A DNA stretch of 64,000 bases from SIG603 sp044432645 (GTDB lineage: Bacteria; Bacillota; Clostridia; Oscillospirales; Acutalibacteraceae), in NCBI GenBank assembly GCA_044432645.1, contig JAWXUM010000006.1, forward strand, positions 1-64,000, given 5' to 3'. Shown in pieces: positions 8,696 to 18,183 of the stretch (position 1 is its first letter; each line of letters starts with the position of its first letter). A program made the position numbers and the translations under genes. A model generated the notes under the pieces. The model saw only the letters and a list, made by a program, of their open reading frames with translations, ran no database searches and was not told the origin of the DNA.

Positions 8696-9541
8696 TTAAA
8701 GTTTATAATCAAAAACTTTATTAAGCCATTTTTTGCTAAGTTCTACCCATTGTCCATTGTGCTCGTCTTCTCTATTAACTTCGTTAGTGCAAACAGAAAT
8801 ACCATGTCCACCAGTTGGGAAAATATGAGCCTCGTAAGAAATTCCATTTTCTTGCATAGCCATAATATATCTTAAAGCATTTTCAACAGGTACAACAGTG
8901 TCTTCTACAGTATGCCATACAAAAGCTGGGCAAGTGTCTTTGCTTACTTGTTTGTCAAGTGAGAAGAACATTTGTCTTTCTTTTTCTTCTGGGCTTATTA
9001 AATCCAGTGCTTTTTCAAACGCAATTCCAGCAGCTCTTTTAATTGAAGCACCGTGATAAATTGCAGGGTCGGCACTGATAACAGCGTAAGACAAAACAAC
9101 TGCGTTTGGCTTGTTAAGTCCACCTTTATTGTCAAAAGTTTCTAGAAGTGTTGGGTGGTTCCAAAGAGTTGCAATTGATGCAGTTAAATGTCCACCAGCT
9201 GAAAAACCACAAACAGTAATTTTCTCACCGTCGCAGTTCCACTCGTCAGCATTTTCACGAATTTTCATAATAACGGAGCTAAGCTCTTTAAGAGGAACTA
9301 AATCTTTAGCCTCATCTTTAACAGAATAATTCAATATAAAAACATTGAAACCAGCAGATAAATACTCAAAAGCTACAGGGTCTGCTTCTCTTTGTGAGCA
9401 CGAATTGTAGCCACCACCTGGACAAATTATCATAACTGGATATTTTTCCCTGTAAACAGGCATTTCATTTATTAAAGAATGTAAATATGCTGTAACTTTG
9501 CCACTTGTGCCTTCATAAGCTGTGAATTCTAATGTTTTCAT
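8696..9541 (-). CDS. Alpha/beta hydrolase, acetyl-esterase-like
   Basis: A 281-aa serine hydrolase of the BD-FAE/acetyl xylan esterase-like group. The oxyanion-hole segment CPGGGY is at 40-45, the nucleophile elbow GFSAGGH puts Ser at 114, the acid lies in the VEDTVVPV segment and His in TGGHGIS near the C terminus. There is no signal peptide, so it acts in the cytoplasm, possibly removing acetyl groups from imported sugars; the substrate is inferred only. AAGGAG precedes the ATG. The acyltransferase-like gene follows directly. Confidence 0.85.
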   Translation of the reverse strand: MKTLEFTAYEGTSGKVTAYLHSLINEMPVYREKYPVMIICPGGGYNSCSQREADPVAFEYLSAGFNVFILNYSVKDEAKDLVPLKELSSVIMKIRENADEWNCDGEKITVCGFSAGGHLTASIATLWNHPTLLETFDNKGGLNKPNAVVLSYAVISADPAIYHGASIKRAAGIAFEKALDLISPEEKERQMFFSLDKQVSKDTCPAFVWHTVEDTVVPVENALRYIMAMQENGISYEAHIFPTGGHGISVCTNEVNREDEHNGQWVELSKKWLNKVFDYKL

Positions 9542-9616
9542 GTGTTATTCTCCTTAAAATTTATGTTTTTTGATGCTTTAAAACTGCCGCAATGAACCAT
9601 GCTCATTTAATACAAA

Positions 9617-10900
9617 TTATTTACCAATAAACTCTTTACCACCCATATATGGTCTAAGTGCTACTGGAATATTAATAGAACCGTCTTCGTTTAGGTTGTT
9701 CTCTAAAAATGCAATTAGCATTCTTGGTGGTGCAACAACTGTGTTATTAAGTGTATGAGCAAGGTATTTTTTGCCGTCAGCACCATTTACTCTAATTTTT
9801 AGTCTTCTAGCTTGTGCTTCTCCAAGGTTTGAGCAAGAACCAACCTCGAAATATTTCTTTTGTCTTGGTGACCATGCCTCAACGTCGATAGATTTAACTT
9901 TAAGGTCAGCTAAGTCGCCTGAACAGCACTCTAAAGTTCTTACAGGAATATCTAAAGTTTCGAAAAGGTTAACAGTGTTTGTCCAAAGTTTTTCGAACCA
10001 CATAGGACTTTCTTCTGGTTTACAAACAACAATCATTTCTTGTTTTTCGAATTGATGAATTCTATAAACGCCTCTTTCTTCAATACCATGAGCGCCTTTT
10101 TCTTTTCTAAAGCAAGGTGAGTAGCTAGTTAGTGTATGAGGAAGTTCCTCTTCTTTTACAATAGTATCAATAAATTTACCTATCATAGAATGTTCGCTTG
10201 TGCCGATTAAATAAAGGTCCTCGCCCTCAATTTTGTACATCATAGCTTCCATTTCAGCAAAAGACATAACACCTGTAACAACTTCACTTCTAATCATGTA
10301 AGGAGGAATACAATAAGTAAACCCACGGTCAATCATAAAATCTCTAGCGTAAGAAATTACAGCAGAGTGAAGTCTAGCAATGTCGCCCATTAAATAGTAA
10401 AAACCGTTACCAGCAACTTTTCTTGCAGCGTCAAGGTCGATACCTTTAAGTTTTTCCATAATTTCAGTGTGATAAGGAATTTCAAAGTCTGGCACGAAAG
10501 GTTCGCCGTATTTTTGAACTTCAACATTCTCGCTATCATCTTTACCAACTGGAACGCTAGGGCCAATGATATTAGGTATAACAAGCATAATTTTTGTAAC
10601 TTTTTCGTCAAGCTCTTTTTCAAGTTCTTCACACTTTGCAAGTTCAGCAGACTGTGCAGTAACTTGAGCTTTAACCTCGTTGGCCTCGTCTTTTAAACCT
10701 TTAGCCATTAAGCCACCTATTTGTTTAGAAAGCTTGTTTCTAGACGCTCTTAGCTCGTCTGCTCTTTGTTGATTAGCACGTTTTTGGCTGTCAAGTTCTA
10801 TAACTTCGTCAACCATATCAAGTTTGTGGTCTTGAAATTTTTTCTTAATGTTTTCCTTTACGATTTCAGGGTTTTCCCTTAAAAATTTGATGTCTAGCAT
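9617..10900 (-). CDS. serS: Seryl-tRNA synthetase
   Basis: Charges tRNA-Ser with serine. The N-terminal long antiparallel coiled coil (about residues 25-110) grips the tRNA long arm. The class II core has motif 2 FRKEKGAHGIEERGVYR and motif 3 near the end (NNTVVAPPRMLIAFLEN). The 427-aa length is standard. Upstream on the same strand is a T-box leader with its own promoter, so expression should rise when uncharged tRNA-Ser accumulates. Confidence 0.97.
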   Translation of the reverse strand: MLDIKFLRENPEIVKENIKKKFQDHKLDMVDEVIELDSQKRANQQRADELRASRNKLSKQIGGLMAKGLKDEANEVKAQVTAQSAELAKCEELEKELDEKVTKIMLVIPNIIGPSVPVGKDDSENVEVQKYGEPFVPDFEIPYHTEIMEKLKGIDLDAARKVAGNGFYYLMGDIARLHSAVISYARDFMIDRGFTYCIPPYMIRSEVVTGVMSFAEMEAMMYKIEGEDLYLIGTSEHSMIGKFIDTIVKEEELPHTLTSYSPCFRKEKGAHGIEERGVYRIHQFEKQEMIVVCKPEESPMWFEKLWTNTVNLFETLDIPVRTLECCSGDLADLKVKSIDVEAWSPRQKKYFEVGSCSNLGEAQARRLKIRVNGADGKKYLAHTLNNTVVAPPRMLIAFLENNLNEDGSINIPVALRPYMGGKEFIGK

Positions 10901-10929
10901 TTTATATCTCCTAAATTTATTTTTTATAT

Positions 10930-10954
10930 ACGGACGAGCACAGCTCTCCCCTAC
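10930..10954. repeat. Single REP-like palindrome between T-box and serS
   Basis: ACGGACGAGCACAGCTCTCC... matches the REP family core with one change. It lies in the serS leader downstream of the T-box terminator, so it is transcribed whenever the T-box reads through. Confidence 0.7.
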
Positions 10955-10984
10955 GTTTTTTTACAAGCAAACACCATATTATGG

Positions 10985-11199
10985 CAAAAAAAAACACTCC
11001 TATCCCTAAAAATTGGGACGGAGTTACCGTGGTGCCACCCAAATTGACTGAACAATCAGCCCACTTGTTGCGTTATAAAGTACCGCCCACTTATCAGCTC
11101 AAAAAATGGAACACCCACAGTTCACATCGGTTCACATCAACCACCGATTTTCTGAAGAAAACTTATGAATTTAGTTTTTATCATAGCTAACATAATATT
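10985..11199 (-). promoter_or_regulatory. T-box leader (serine) controlling serS
   Basis: On the leftward transcript the T-box core GGGTGGCACCACGG lies at about 11040-11027. It is followed by a terminator hairpin, ACTCCGTCCC (11024-11015) pairing with GGGATAGGAGT (11006-10996), then an uninterrupted T run (10994-10986). The bulge triplet and variable base read UGGC, which pairs with the GCCA end of tRNAs having G73, as bacterial tRNA-Ser does. The specifier codon could not be placed with confidence. A short rightward ORF drawn through this region is not a gene. Confidence 0.88.
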
Positions 11200-11205
11200 A
11201 ATATT

Positions 11206-11234
11206 ATTGTAAGTCCAAAGCACGAAAAAGTCAA
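11206..11234 (-). promoter_or_regulatory. Promoter of the serS T-box transcript
   Basis: Leftward TTGACT (complement of 11229-11234), a 17-bp spacer and TACAAT (complement of 11206-11211), placing the start about 160 nt upstream of the T-box core, as expected for a full T-box leader. Confidence 0.75.
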
Positions 11235-11257
11235 GTGTTTTATGATTTTTTTATATT

Positions 11258-11330
11258 GTAGGGAACGACGCCCTCGTCGTTCCCTCATTCGTTAATTTTG
11301 CCCCTATCACGGGCGACCAATGGTAGCACC
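11258..11330. repeat. REP-like palindromes between serS leader and mntP
   Basis: GTAGGGAACGACGCCCTCGT... forms a palindrome at 11258-11284 and is nearly identical to the unit at 41133-41159. It is followed at about 11299-11323 by a second unit (CCCCTATCACGGGCGACCAA) related to the one at 33290-33318. Confidence 0.7.
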
Positions 11331-11331
11331 T

Positions 11332-11904
11332 CTATATAAAATGCTCAATCAAAATTTTAAGTCCAATACCAAATAAAATAATACCACCAACAGCTTCACC
11401 CTTATTTTTAAACTTAGAGCCAAATTTCATGCCAACAATTACAGCAATAATTGAAAGAATAAAAGTTATGCTACCTATTAAAATTACGGAATGAATAATT
11501 TTGATGTTTTGCAAAACTGCAAAACTCACGCCTACAGCAAGTGCATCAATACTTGTTGCAATTCCCATAATAATTAAAGCCAACAAATTTAAATTTTCAC
11601 TCACGTTTTCATCGTCCTTTTTAAAAGACTCCACAAACATTTTAATTCCTATAAAAGCAAGCAATACAAATGCAACATAGTGAGCATATGCGTTTATATA
11701 TTTCTCAAACTGATTTCCTATTAAATATCCTAAAAAAGGCATTAAAGATTGGAAAAATCCAAAGCAAAAAGATATTTGCAGTGTTAACTTAAGGTTAAAT
11801 TTACGCATAGAAAGTCCACGGCACATTGCAACAGCAAATGCGTCCATAGAAAGACCTATTGCGATTAAAATTATTTCGATTAAAGACAAATAATAACACC
11901 CCAT
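11332..11904 (-). CDS. mntP: Manganese efflux pump MntP
   Basis: Six-helix membrane protein, up to 190 aa, that exports excess Mn2+. Two internal repeats carry the paired Asp motifs GLSMDAFAVA and TSIDALAVGV, expected in the transport path. The ATG at 11904 has no clear ribosome site; a TTG at 11889 behind GGGGTG would give MSLIEIILIAIG, closer to usual MntP N termini, so the true start may be five codons later. No yybP-ykoY manganese riboswitch is recognisable in the short upstream gap. Confidence 0.88.
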   Translation of the reverse strand: MGCYYLSLIEIILIAIGLSMDAFAVAMCRGLSMRKFNLKLTLQISFCFGFFQSLMPFLGYLIGNQFEKYINAYAHYVAFVLLAFIGIKMFVESFKKDDENVSENLNLLALIIMGIATSIDALAVGVSFAVLQNIKIIHSVILIGSITFILSIIAVIVGMKFGSKFKNKGEAVGGIILFGIGLKILIEHFI

Positions 11905-11931
11905 TTAAAATTCATAATTCACAATTGTTGG

Positions 11932-11958
11932 TGTGGAACGTCCAACGGGCGTTCCACA
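11932..11958. repeat. Short palindrome upstream of mntP
   Basis: TGTGGAACG (11932-11940) and CGTTCCACA (11950-11958) form a hairpin with a 9-nt loop. It resembles the GGAAC...GTTCC members of the palindromic repeat family. Confidence 0.6.
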
Positions 11959-11965
11959 TATAAAA

Positions 11966-11995
11966 TACCCACTAAAACTATACGCTTTAGTGGGT
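11966..11995 (-). terminator. Terminator of the opp operon
   Basis: TACCCACTAAA and TTTAGTGGGTA pair around a short loop directly after the oppF stop. The leftward transcript continues with ATTTTATAT, a modest U-rich tail. Confidence 0.6.
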
Positions 11996-12002
11996 AAAAA
12001 TA

Positions 12003-12956
12003 TTACTTAACTAAGTGACAAGATACAAAATGTCCTGGTTTAATTTCTGTTAAAACTGGCTTTGTAGTTTGACAAATTTCGCAAGCTACTGGACAACGGC
12101 CAGCAAAGTTACAGCCTTTTGGAAGTTTAATAGGGCTTGGAACATCACCTGTTAAAATTTGTCTTTCTTTTTGAGCTTCTTTGCTTGGGTCAGCTATAGG
12201 AACAGCTGAAAGCAAAGCTTTTGAGTAAGGGTGAAGTGTGTTAGCATAAAGCTCATCACTACTTGCAAGCTCTACAACGTTACCAAGGTACATAACAGCA
12301 ATTCTGTCACTAATATACTTAACAATGTTAAGGTCATGAGCAATGAAAAGGAAAGTTAGTCCAAGTTTTTCTTGTAGTTCACTTAAAAGGTTGATAACCT
12401 GTGACTGAATAGAAACGTCAAGTGCAGAAATAGGTTCGTCACAAACGATAAATTCAGGTTCAATAGCAAGTGCTCTTGCAATACCAATTCTTTGACGTTG
12501 ACCACCTGAGAACTCATGTGGGAAACGACCAGCATGCTCACGGCTTAAGCCAACAGTTTCAAGAAGTTCGTAAACTCTCTCTTGTCTTTTTTTGTGGTCA
12601 TACATTTTATGAATAATCATGCCCTCTTCAATAATAGAAGCAACAGTCATTCTAGGGTTAAGTGAAGCGTATGGATCTTGGAAAATAATTTGAGCTTTTT
12701 TAGTATAAGCAAAACGGTCTTTTGATTTTTTAAAATCAAGTGGAACTCCACCGTAAGTCATATTACCTTTTGTTGGGTTATAAATACCCATAACAACTCT
12801 ACCTAAAGTAGATTTACCACAGCCAGACTCACCAACAAGTCCTAAAGTTTCGCCTTTAAAAATTTCAATATTTACATTGTCAACAGCTTTAAGTGAACCG
12901 CCGCTAACTTTAAAATATTTACATACTCCGTCAAGAGTTAAAAGTTTCTCACTCAT
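12003..12956 (-). CDS. oppF: Oligopeptide ABC transporter ATP-binding protein OppF
   Basis: One of two ATPases powering peptide import through OppBC. It has Walker A GESGCGKST, signature SGGQRQR, Walker B FIVCDEP and the C-terminal oligopeptide/dipeptide transporter extension with Cys residues (CNFAGRCPVACEIC). I choose ATG 12956 (MSEKLLTLDG, 317 aa) because AGAGGTG lies just upstream; a GTG at 12965 is the alternative. The start overlaps the end of oppD by 8 bp, and the gene is last in the operon before a hairpin. Confidence 0.95.
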   Translation of the reverse strand: MSEKLLTLDGVCKYFKVSGGSLKAVDNVNIEIFKGETLGLVGESGCGKSTLGRVVMGIYNPTKGNMTYGGVPLDFKKSKDRFAYTKKAQIIFQDPYASLNPRMTVASIIEEGMIIHKMYDHKKRQERVYELLETVGLSREHAGRFPHEFSGGQRQRIGIARALAIEPEFIVCDEPISALDVSIQSQVINLLSELQEKLGLTFLFIAHDLNIVKYISDRIAVMYLGNVVELASSDELYANTLHPYSKALLSAVPIADPSKEAQKERQILTGDVPSPIKLPKGCNFAGRCPVACEICQTTKPVLTEIKPGHFVSCHLVK

Positions 12957-13959
12957 TAGGGTCACCTCTTTCAGCAGCAGATGGACAATCTGGATGATTT
13001 AACCAACACACAGAATGGTGTACAGTCGAAATATCATATTTTTCAGGTTGTTCCTCTAAACAAATTTGCATACAATGCTCACATCTAGCACCAAAACCAC
13101 AACCAACTGGTGGGTCTAAAAGGTTAGGAGGAGAACCTGGGATAGAAATAAGTTTTTCGTCTTTACTTGTATCAATTTCCGGCAAGCTTTTAAGCAAAGC
13201 TTTTGTGTATGGGTGGTTTGGTCTGTAGAAGATTTCTTCGGCTGTGCCTGTTTCTACAATTTTACCAGCATACATAACTGCAACTCTGTCTGCAACACTA
13301 GCAACAACACCAAGGTCATGAGTGATAAGAATAATCGCAGCACTTGTTTTATCTTTAATTTCAACTAATAAATCCATAATTTGAGCTTGGATAGTAACGT
13401 CCAAAGCAGTAGTAGGTTCGTCAGCAATTAAAAGTTTAGGTTCGCAGCAAAGTGCCATAGCTATCATAGCTCTTTGACGCATACCACCTGAAAATTCATG
13501 TGGATATTGTTTAGCTCTTTCTTCAGCATTTGGGATATTAACAAGTTTTAAATATCTAATAGCTTCTTTTTGAGCTTCTTTTGTTGAAAGTTTTCTATGA
13601 TGTTTAATAGCCTCAACAATTTGTTTACCAACAGGAGTTGTTGGGTTCATACAAGTCATAGGGTCTTGGAATATCATAGCAACGTCTTTACCACGAATAG
13701 ACTGCATTTCTTTTTCAGTAGCATTAACGATGTCTTTACCAAGCAAATCAATGTCGCCCTCTGGAATAACAGCAGGAGGCATTGGGTTAAGTTTCATAAT
13801 AGTTTGTGCAGTAACTGATTTACCACAGCCAGACTCTCCAACGATTGCTAGAACTTCGCCCTCTTCTAGGTCAAAGCTAACACCACGTACAGCTTGAACT
13901 GTACCTGCGTATGTGTTAAAGGAAACGTGAAGATTGTCTACGTTTAAAATTTTTGACAT
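12949..13959 (-). CDS. oppD: Oligopeptide ABC transporter ATP-binding protein OppD
   Basis: Second ATPase of the Opp importer, 336 aa, pairing with OppF on the cytoplasmic face of OppBC. Walker A is GESGCGKSV, the signature is SGGMRQR, Walker B is LLIADEP and the switch is ITHDLG. The C-terminal Cys-containing extension (GCGFGARCEHC) is usual for the peptide/nickel subfamily. AAAGGAT precedes the ATG, and it lies 16 bp after oppC. Confidence 0.95.
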   Translation of the reverse strand: MSKILNVDNLHVSFNTYAGTVQAVRGVSFDLEEGEVLAIVGESGCGKSVTAQTIMKLNPMPPAVIPEGDIDLLGKDIVNATEKEMQSIRGKDVAMIFQDPMTCMNPTTPVGKQIVEAIKHHRKLSTKEAQKEAIRYLKLVNIPNAEERAKQYPHEFSGGMRQRAMIAMALCCEPKLLIADEPTTALDVTIQAQIMDLLVEIKDKTSAAIILITHDLGVVASVADRVAVMYAGKIVETGTAEEIFYRPNHPYTKALLKSLPEIDTSKDEKLISIPGSPPNLLDPPVGCGFGARCEHCMQICLEEQPEKYDISTVHHSVCWLNHPDCPSAAERGDPNE

Positions 13960-13975
13960 AACACTTTATCCTTTC

Positions 13976-14923
13976 TTATCGTCTTAGTTTAGGGTCAAAT
14001 GAATCACGAAGACCATCGCCTAATAGGTTGAATGCAAGCATTGTTAAACAAAGTGCAATTGCTGGAACTGCCATTTGCACTGGGTAAAATCTAAACACTT
14101 GTTGTCCTGCTGAACAAAGCATACCCCATGATGAGTTAGGTACTGGAACACCAAGACCTAGGTATGAAAGCCAAGCTTCTGTGAAGATAGCACCTGGAAT
14201 TGAAAGTGTAATGTTAACAATAGCAACTGAAAGTGTATTTGGTAGCAAATGCCTAGAAATAATTCTAGCAGGGCTACCACCCATCGATTTAGCGGCAACA
14301 ACATATTCTTGCTCTTTGAGTATAAATATCTGTCCACGAATAAGCCTTGCCATGCCCGTCCATCCAACGGTGGCATACGCTATAATAATAGTAACAATAC
14401 CTTGTGACAAAACAAGCATTAATAAAACGATAATTAAAAGATAAGGGATACCAGATATAATTTCAACAATTCTCATCATGATAATATCTGTTGTACCACC
14501 GAAGTAACCAGCAATACCACCATAGATAACACCAACGATAAAGTTAATGGCAACAGCTGAGAAAGCGATGATAAGAGAAACTCTACCACCCTCCCAAAGT
14601 CTTGACCATAAATCTCTACCTAAGCTATCTGTACCAAATATATGCACAGCACCGTCAATTTGGTCACATGTAGTAAAAAGACCACAGTTTACATGTCCGT
14701 AATGTTGCTCACGAATATCGAAAGGAGAAATCATAGGTAATACAATAACAGCAACTATTAAAAGAATGATAAACACTCCACAAGCCATTGAAATTTTATT
14801 TTTTCTAAATCTACCAAAAGCATCTTGCCAAAAGTTAAGGCTTTTACCTGTTACGCCCTCACGAGCATAAGGATTTGAGCCGACCCATTTGAATTTTTCA
14901 CTACTAATTTTACTCATGTCCAC
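13976..14923 (-). CDS. oppC: Oligopeptide ABC transporter permease OppC
   Basis: Inner-membrane permease, 315 aa. The first helix is at about 45-66, the extracellular loop contains HIFGTDSLGRDLWSR typical of OppC, and five more helices follow with an EAA-type cytoplasmic loop (VAAKSMGGSPARII). It pairs with OppB to form the translocation channel. Separation from oppB is 5 bp. Confidence 0.95.
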   Translation of the reverse strand: MDMSKISSEKFKWVGSNPYAREGVTGKSLNFWQDAFGRFRKNKISMACGVFIILLIVAVIVLPMISPFDIREQHYGHVNCGLFTTCDQIDGAVHIFGTDSLGRDLWSRLWEGGRVSLIIAFSAVAINFIVGVIYGGIAGYFGGTTDIIMMRIVEIISGIPYLLIIVLLMLVLSQGIVTIIIAYATVGWTGMARLIRGQIFILKEQEYVVAAKSMGGSPARIISRHLLPNTLSVAIVNITLSIPGAIFTEAWLSYLGLGVPVPNSSWGMLCSAGQQVFRFYPVQMAVPAIALCLTMLAFNLLGDGLRDSFDPKLRR

Positions 14924-14928
14924 TCACC

Positions 14929-15864
14929 TTACCCTTCTAGTTTAACTCTTGGATCGATTAGACCATAAACAAGGTCAACTACCAAGTTAGCAATAATTAA
15001 GAAACCACCGTAGAACATTGTTGTACCAGCAATCATTGTATAGTCGATTGATTGAATACTTGTTACGAAAGTTTTACCCATACCAGGAATAGAGAAGATA
15101 CTCTCTACAACGAAACCACCAGTTAAAAGACCAGCTGTAATAGGGCCTAAAACTGTAATAACAGGCATGATAGCGTTTCTAACTGCGTGTTTCCAAATAA
15201 TTTTATATTGAGGTAAGCCTTTTGCTTTAGCTGTTTTGATGTAATCAGAAGCTAAAACGTCAAGCATACTTGAACGCATAAGTCTTGAGATAGTAGCGAT
15301 AGAACCGAAGCTCATAGCTATTGTAGGTAGAATTGTATGTCTAAATGAAGTCCAACCAGTTATAGGGAAGAAGTTTATACCTGTTTTTTGGAAAAGTACA
15401 ACACCCAAGAAATATTGTAATAGCGAAGCTATAATAAAGCTTGGAACTGAAACACCCAAAAGGGCAATGATAGTAGCAGTAGTATCCCATGCTTTACCCC
15501 TATTAATAGCAGCGATAGTACCAAGTGAAACACCAACTACAAAAGCAAGACATAGAGCTCTAATACCAAGGTCAAAAGAAATTGGGAAAGTTGTCATAAG
15601 TTTAGCTGTAACCTCACGGTTATCTGAAAGAGATATACCAAGGTCGCCTCGTAAAGCATTGCCGATATATAAAAAGTATTGTTGCCATAGTGGTTTATCA
15701 AGACCGTATTTAGCCTCTAAGTTTGCCATGATTTCGTCTGAAATTACTTTTTCTCCTGTAAATGGATCACCAGGTAACAACTGCATTAAAAAGAATGTTA
15801 TAGTTACCAAAACAAAAAGTGTTAAGATAGCATATCCAACTCTTTTTAAAATATATTTCCACAT
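14929..15864 (-). CDS. oppB: Oligopeptide ABC transporter permease OppB
   Basis: Membrane permease, 311 aa, six predicted helices. The N-terminal MWKYILKRVGYAILTLFVLV and the LPGDPF segment are OppB/DppB hallmarks, and the EAA loop includes TAKAKGLPQYKIIWKHA. A good ribosome site lies before the ATG. It is separated from oppA by 409 bp containing a REP doublet and a stem-loop, so its level relative to oppA may be set by partial termination or mRNA processing. Confidence 0.95.
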   Translation of the reverse strand: MWKYILKRVGYAILTLFVLVTITFFLMQLLPGDPFTGEKVISDEIMANLEAKYGLDKPLWQQYFLYIGNALRGDLGISLSDNREVTAKLMTTFPISFDLGIRALCLAFVVGVSLGTIAAINRGKAWDTTATIIALLGVSVPSFIIASLLQYFLGVVLFQKTGINFFPITGWTSFRHTILPTIAMSFGSIATISRLMRSSMLDVLASDYIKTAKAKGLPQYKIIWKHAVRNAIMPVITVLGPITAGLLTGGFVVESIFSIPGMGKTFVTSIQSIDYTMIAGTTMFYGGFLIIANLVVDLVYGLIDPRVKLEG

Positions 15865-15925
15865 AGGTGATTCTCCTTTCGAATTTTAAATTAATTTGCG
15901 TCGTTTGTTATACGTGTTTATTAAT

Positions 15926-15992
15926 GTAGGGGCAAGCTTAGCTCGTCAGCTTAACTTACCTTTATTTGCGGACGAGCTAAGCTCGCCCCTAC
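15926..15992. repeat. REP-like doublet in the oppA-oppB gap
   Basis: GTAGGGGCAAGCTTAGCTCGTC (15926 onward) faces GGACGAGCTAAGCTCGCC...CTAC ending at 15992. Both units are imperfect palindromes themselves. The rest of the 15865-16199 gap is AT-rich with nothing else recognisable. Confidence 0.8.
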
Positions 15993-16199
15993 AAAGTAGG
16001 TTAATTAAACTATCATCACATAAAAAACAACTGTACACAAACAGAATACATATATATTAACATTTATTTTCAAAAAAATAAATACTTTTTTTCAATTTTT
16101 TTCATATTTTATAAATATTTTTGTTTTTGGGGTCGTTTTTTGACATTTTTTGCATTTTTCTTTTACTAAAATTTCATTTTATAAGGTTTTTTATAAGAT

Positions 16200-16233
16200 T
16201 AACGGTGAGTGACCCTTGAGGTCCTCACCGTTA
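16200..16233 (-). terminator. Stem-loop downstream of oppA
   Basis: TAACGGTGAG (16200-16209) pairs with CTCACCGTTA (16224-16233) 41 bases after the oppA stop. There is no strong U-tract, so it may be a partial terminator or a 3'-end stabiliser that keeps oppA mRNA more abundant than oppBCDF, as is common for binding-protein operons. Confidence 0.6.
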
Positions 16234-16273
16234 AAGACTTATTAATTAATAACTATATTAAATTTTATTTAAC

Positions 16274-18037
16274 TTAGTTAAGTGTTGTGTATGTGTAGTA
16301 CATATCTTGGAATGTTGATCTTGAGAAACCATCAGCAATTTTATCACTTACTGTGTAGTTTGTAATTGACCAATAAACGTTAGATACAACAACTTCATCA
16401 GCGATGATTTTTTCTACTTCTAGGAATGCAGCTTGACGCTCTTCTAAGTCTGTAGATGTTGTAGCGATTTCAACTAATGCATCATATTCTTCGCTAGCGA
16501 AGTTAGATGAGTTACCTGAGCTGTCTGAAACCCACATGTCTAAGAATGTCATAGGGTCATTGTAGTCAGGGCCCCAACCAGTAAAGTCGATCATGTAGTT
16601 ACCAGCTGTTCTAGCTTCTGATTGCTCTTTAGTTGTCATAGATTGAACAGTAACTTCGATACCTAAGTTAACTCTCCATTGTTCTTGGAAGAAAGCAGCA
16701 GTGTTGATAGAAGTTGTGCTATCACCACAGTTGTATGTTAGAACTGCATTTAACTCTTCAAGAGTCATGTCTAGTTCTTCTAAAGCAACTTCTAGATAAG
16801 CTTGAGCTTCTTCGATATCTGTGTAGTTTAAGATACCATATTCAGCTTCAACATCAGCAGCGAAAGATGTGCCTGATGAACCAGAAACACCTGGGTTAGT
16901 AAAGCTGTTTGCAGGGATAGATGAGTTTTGTAAAACTGTTGCGATATAAGCATCTCTATCATAAGATAAGCTTAGAGCTTTTCTTAGGTTTAAGTTGCTC
17001 ATAATTTCATCTTCATGGTTGAATAATAGGTAGTATGTAGCACCTGAGCTATAGCTATATACTTGTTGACCTTCTGACTCTAAAAGAGTAAGTTGGTCAC
17101 CAGTGATTGTCATAATGTCAAGTTCACCAGCTGATAATGCGTTTAAAGCTGTATTAGTATCTGTAATCATAACATAGATTAGTTCGTCTAATTCAACTAG
17201 GTCAGCATTGTAGAAATCTTCGTTTTTAGTTAAAACGATGTTTGAGTCATGTGTCCAAGATTCCATGATCCATGCGCCACATGAAATTGTGTATTCTGGT
17301 TCCATTGCATAGTTGTCAGCGCCAACTTCGTTATAGAATTCTTCGTTAACAGGCATGAATGAACCGAATGTGAATGTAAATTCAGCATAAGCTGTTGGAT
17401 CTTCTAGAGTAACTACTAATTCGAAGTCACTTGTTACTTCAAGACCTAGTTCTTCGATACCAACTTCGCCGTTGTAGTAAGCTTCTGCGTTTTCAATAAT
17501 GAAACCAAAGTAAGCATAGTCAGCAGCAGTTGCTGGGTCAAGAAGTGTTGTCCAAGCAAAGTAGAAGTCATTAGCAGTAAGTTGTGTGCCGTTTGACCAG
17601 TAAATGTCTTCTCTTAGTGTAAATGTGTATGTTAGACCGTCATCAGAAACAGTCCAAGATTCAGCAGCACCAGGGATAACATTGTCATTTTCGTCAAGTT
17701 CTAAAAGACCTGTGTATAGGTTGTTAAGAACAACGAAGTCATGAGAATATGTTGCAAGCATTGTGTTTAAAGAAGTAGGCTCTGAACCTAAGTTAGCTGT
17801 GATAGAACCCTCTGCAGATGTACCTGGGTATAAACCTAGAGATACATTTTCTTCTTTTTCATCATCTGAATCAAAAGCGAAAGCATCAGTGTCATCTTCT
17901 TCTTCTTCTACATCTGTATCAGATGAAGTTGTGTCGTCTGCACTTGATGTATCTTCTGTTGATGAAGAACAAGCTGTGAAGCTTGCTACTAACATTGTAG
18001 CTGATAAAGCAAGAGCAAGTAATTTTTTTAATGTCAT
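16274..18037 (-). CDS. oppA: Oligopeptide ABC transporter substrate-binding lipoprotein OppA
   Basis: Extracellular peptide receptor, 587 aa, that delivers ligands to OppBC. The signal peptide ends in lipobox ASFTAC with Cys23 as the lipidation site. It is followed by a Ser/Thr/Asp/Glu-rich tether (about 24-62) and then an SBP family 5 fold (GSEPTSLNTML, SWTVSDDGLTYTFTLR). A strong AGGAGG site precedes ATG at 18037. It is the first gene of the leftward oppABCDF operon with its own promoter. The very acidic linker is unusual in composition but common in clostridial lipoproteins. Confidence 0.95.
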   Translation of the reverse strand: MTLKKLLALALSATMLVASFTACSSSTEDTSSADDTTSSDTDVEEEEDDTDAFAFDSDDEKEENVSLGLYPGTSAEGSITANLGSEPTSLNTMLATYSHDFVVLNNLYTGLLELDENDNVIPGAAESWTVSDDGLTYTFTLREDIYWSNGTQLTANDFYFAWTTLLDPATAADYAYFGFIIENAEAYYNGEVGIEELGLEVTSDFELVVTLEDPTAYAEFTFTFGSFMPVNEEFYNEVGADNYAMEPEYTISCGAWIMESWTHDSNIVLTKNEDFYNADLVELDELIYVMITDTNTALNALSAGELDIMTITGDQLTLLESEGQQVYSYSSGATYYLLFNHEDEIMSNLNLRKALSLSYDRDAYIATVLQNSSIPANSFTNPGVSGSSGTSFAADVEAEYGILNYTDIEEAQAYLEVALEELDMTLEELNAVLTYNCGDSTTSINTAAFFQEQWRVNLGIEVTVQSMTTKEQSEARTAGNYMIDFTGWGPDYNDPMTFLDMWVSDSSGNSSNFASEEYDALVEIATTSTDLEERQAAFLEVEKIIADEVVVSNVYWSITNYTVSDKIADGFSRSTFQDMYYTYTTLN

Positions 18038-18154
18038 TTTTTTGTATTCCTCCTAAAATTTTTGAAATATGAATTTTTTATTTTTTATAATTTCATATTA
18101 GTTATATTTTACTAAAATTTTTCAAAAAAATCAACTAAAAATTAATATAAACAT

Positions 18155-18183
18155 ATATTAATTTAAATGCATTTTTTAGTCAA
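18155..18183 (-). promoter_or_regulatory. Promoter of oppABCDF
   Basis: Leftward TTGACT (complement of 18178-18183), a 17-bp spacer and TAATAT (complement of 18155-18160). The leader is about 110 nt. The stretch 18184-18509 upstream is very AT-rich and shows no gene. Confidence 0.65.

Noticed and set aside
10981..11190. Rightward 69-codon open frame upstream of serS
   Set aside because: It lies across the serS T-box core and terminator on the opposite strand and has no ribosome site; the RNA explains the sequence.
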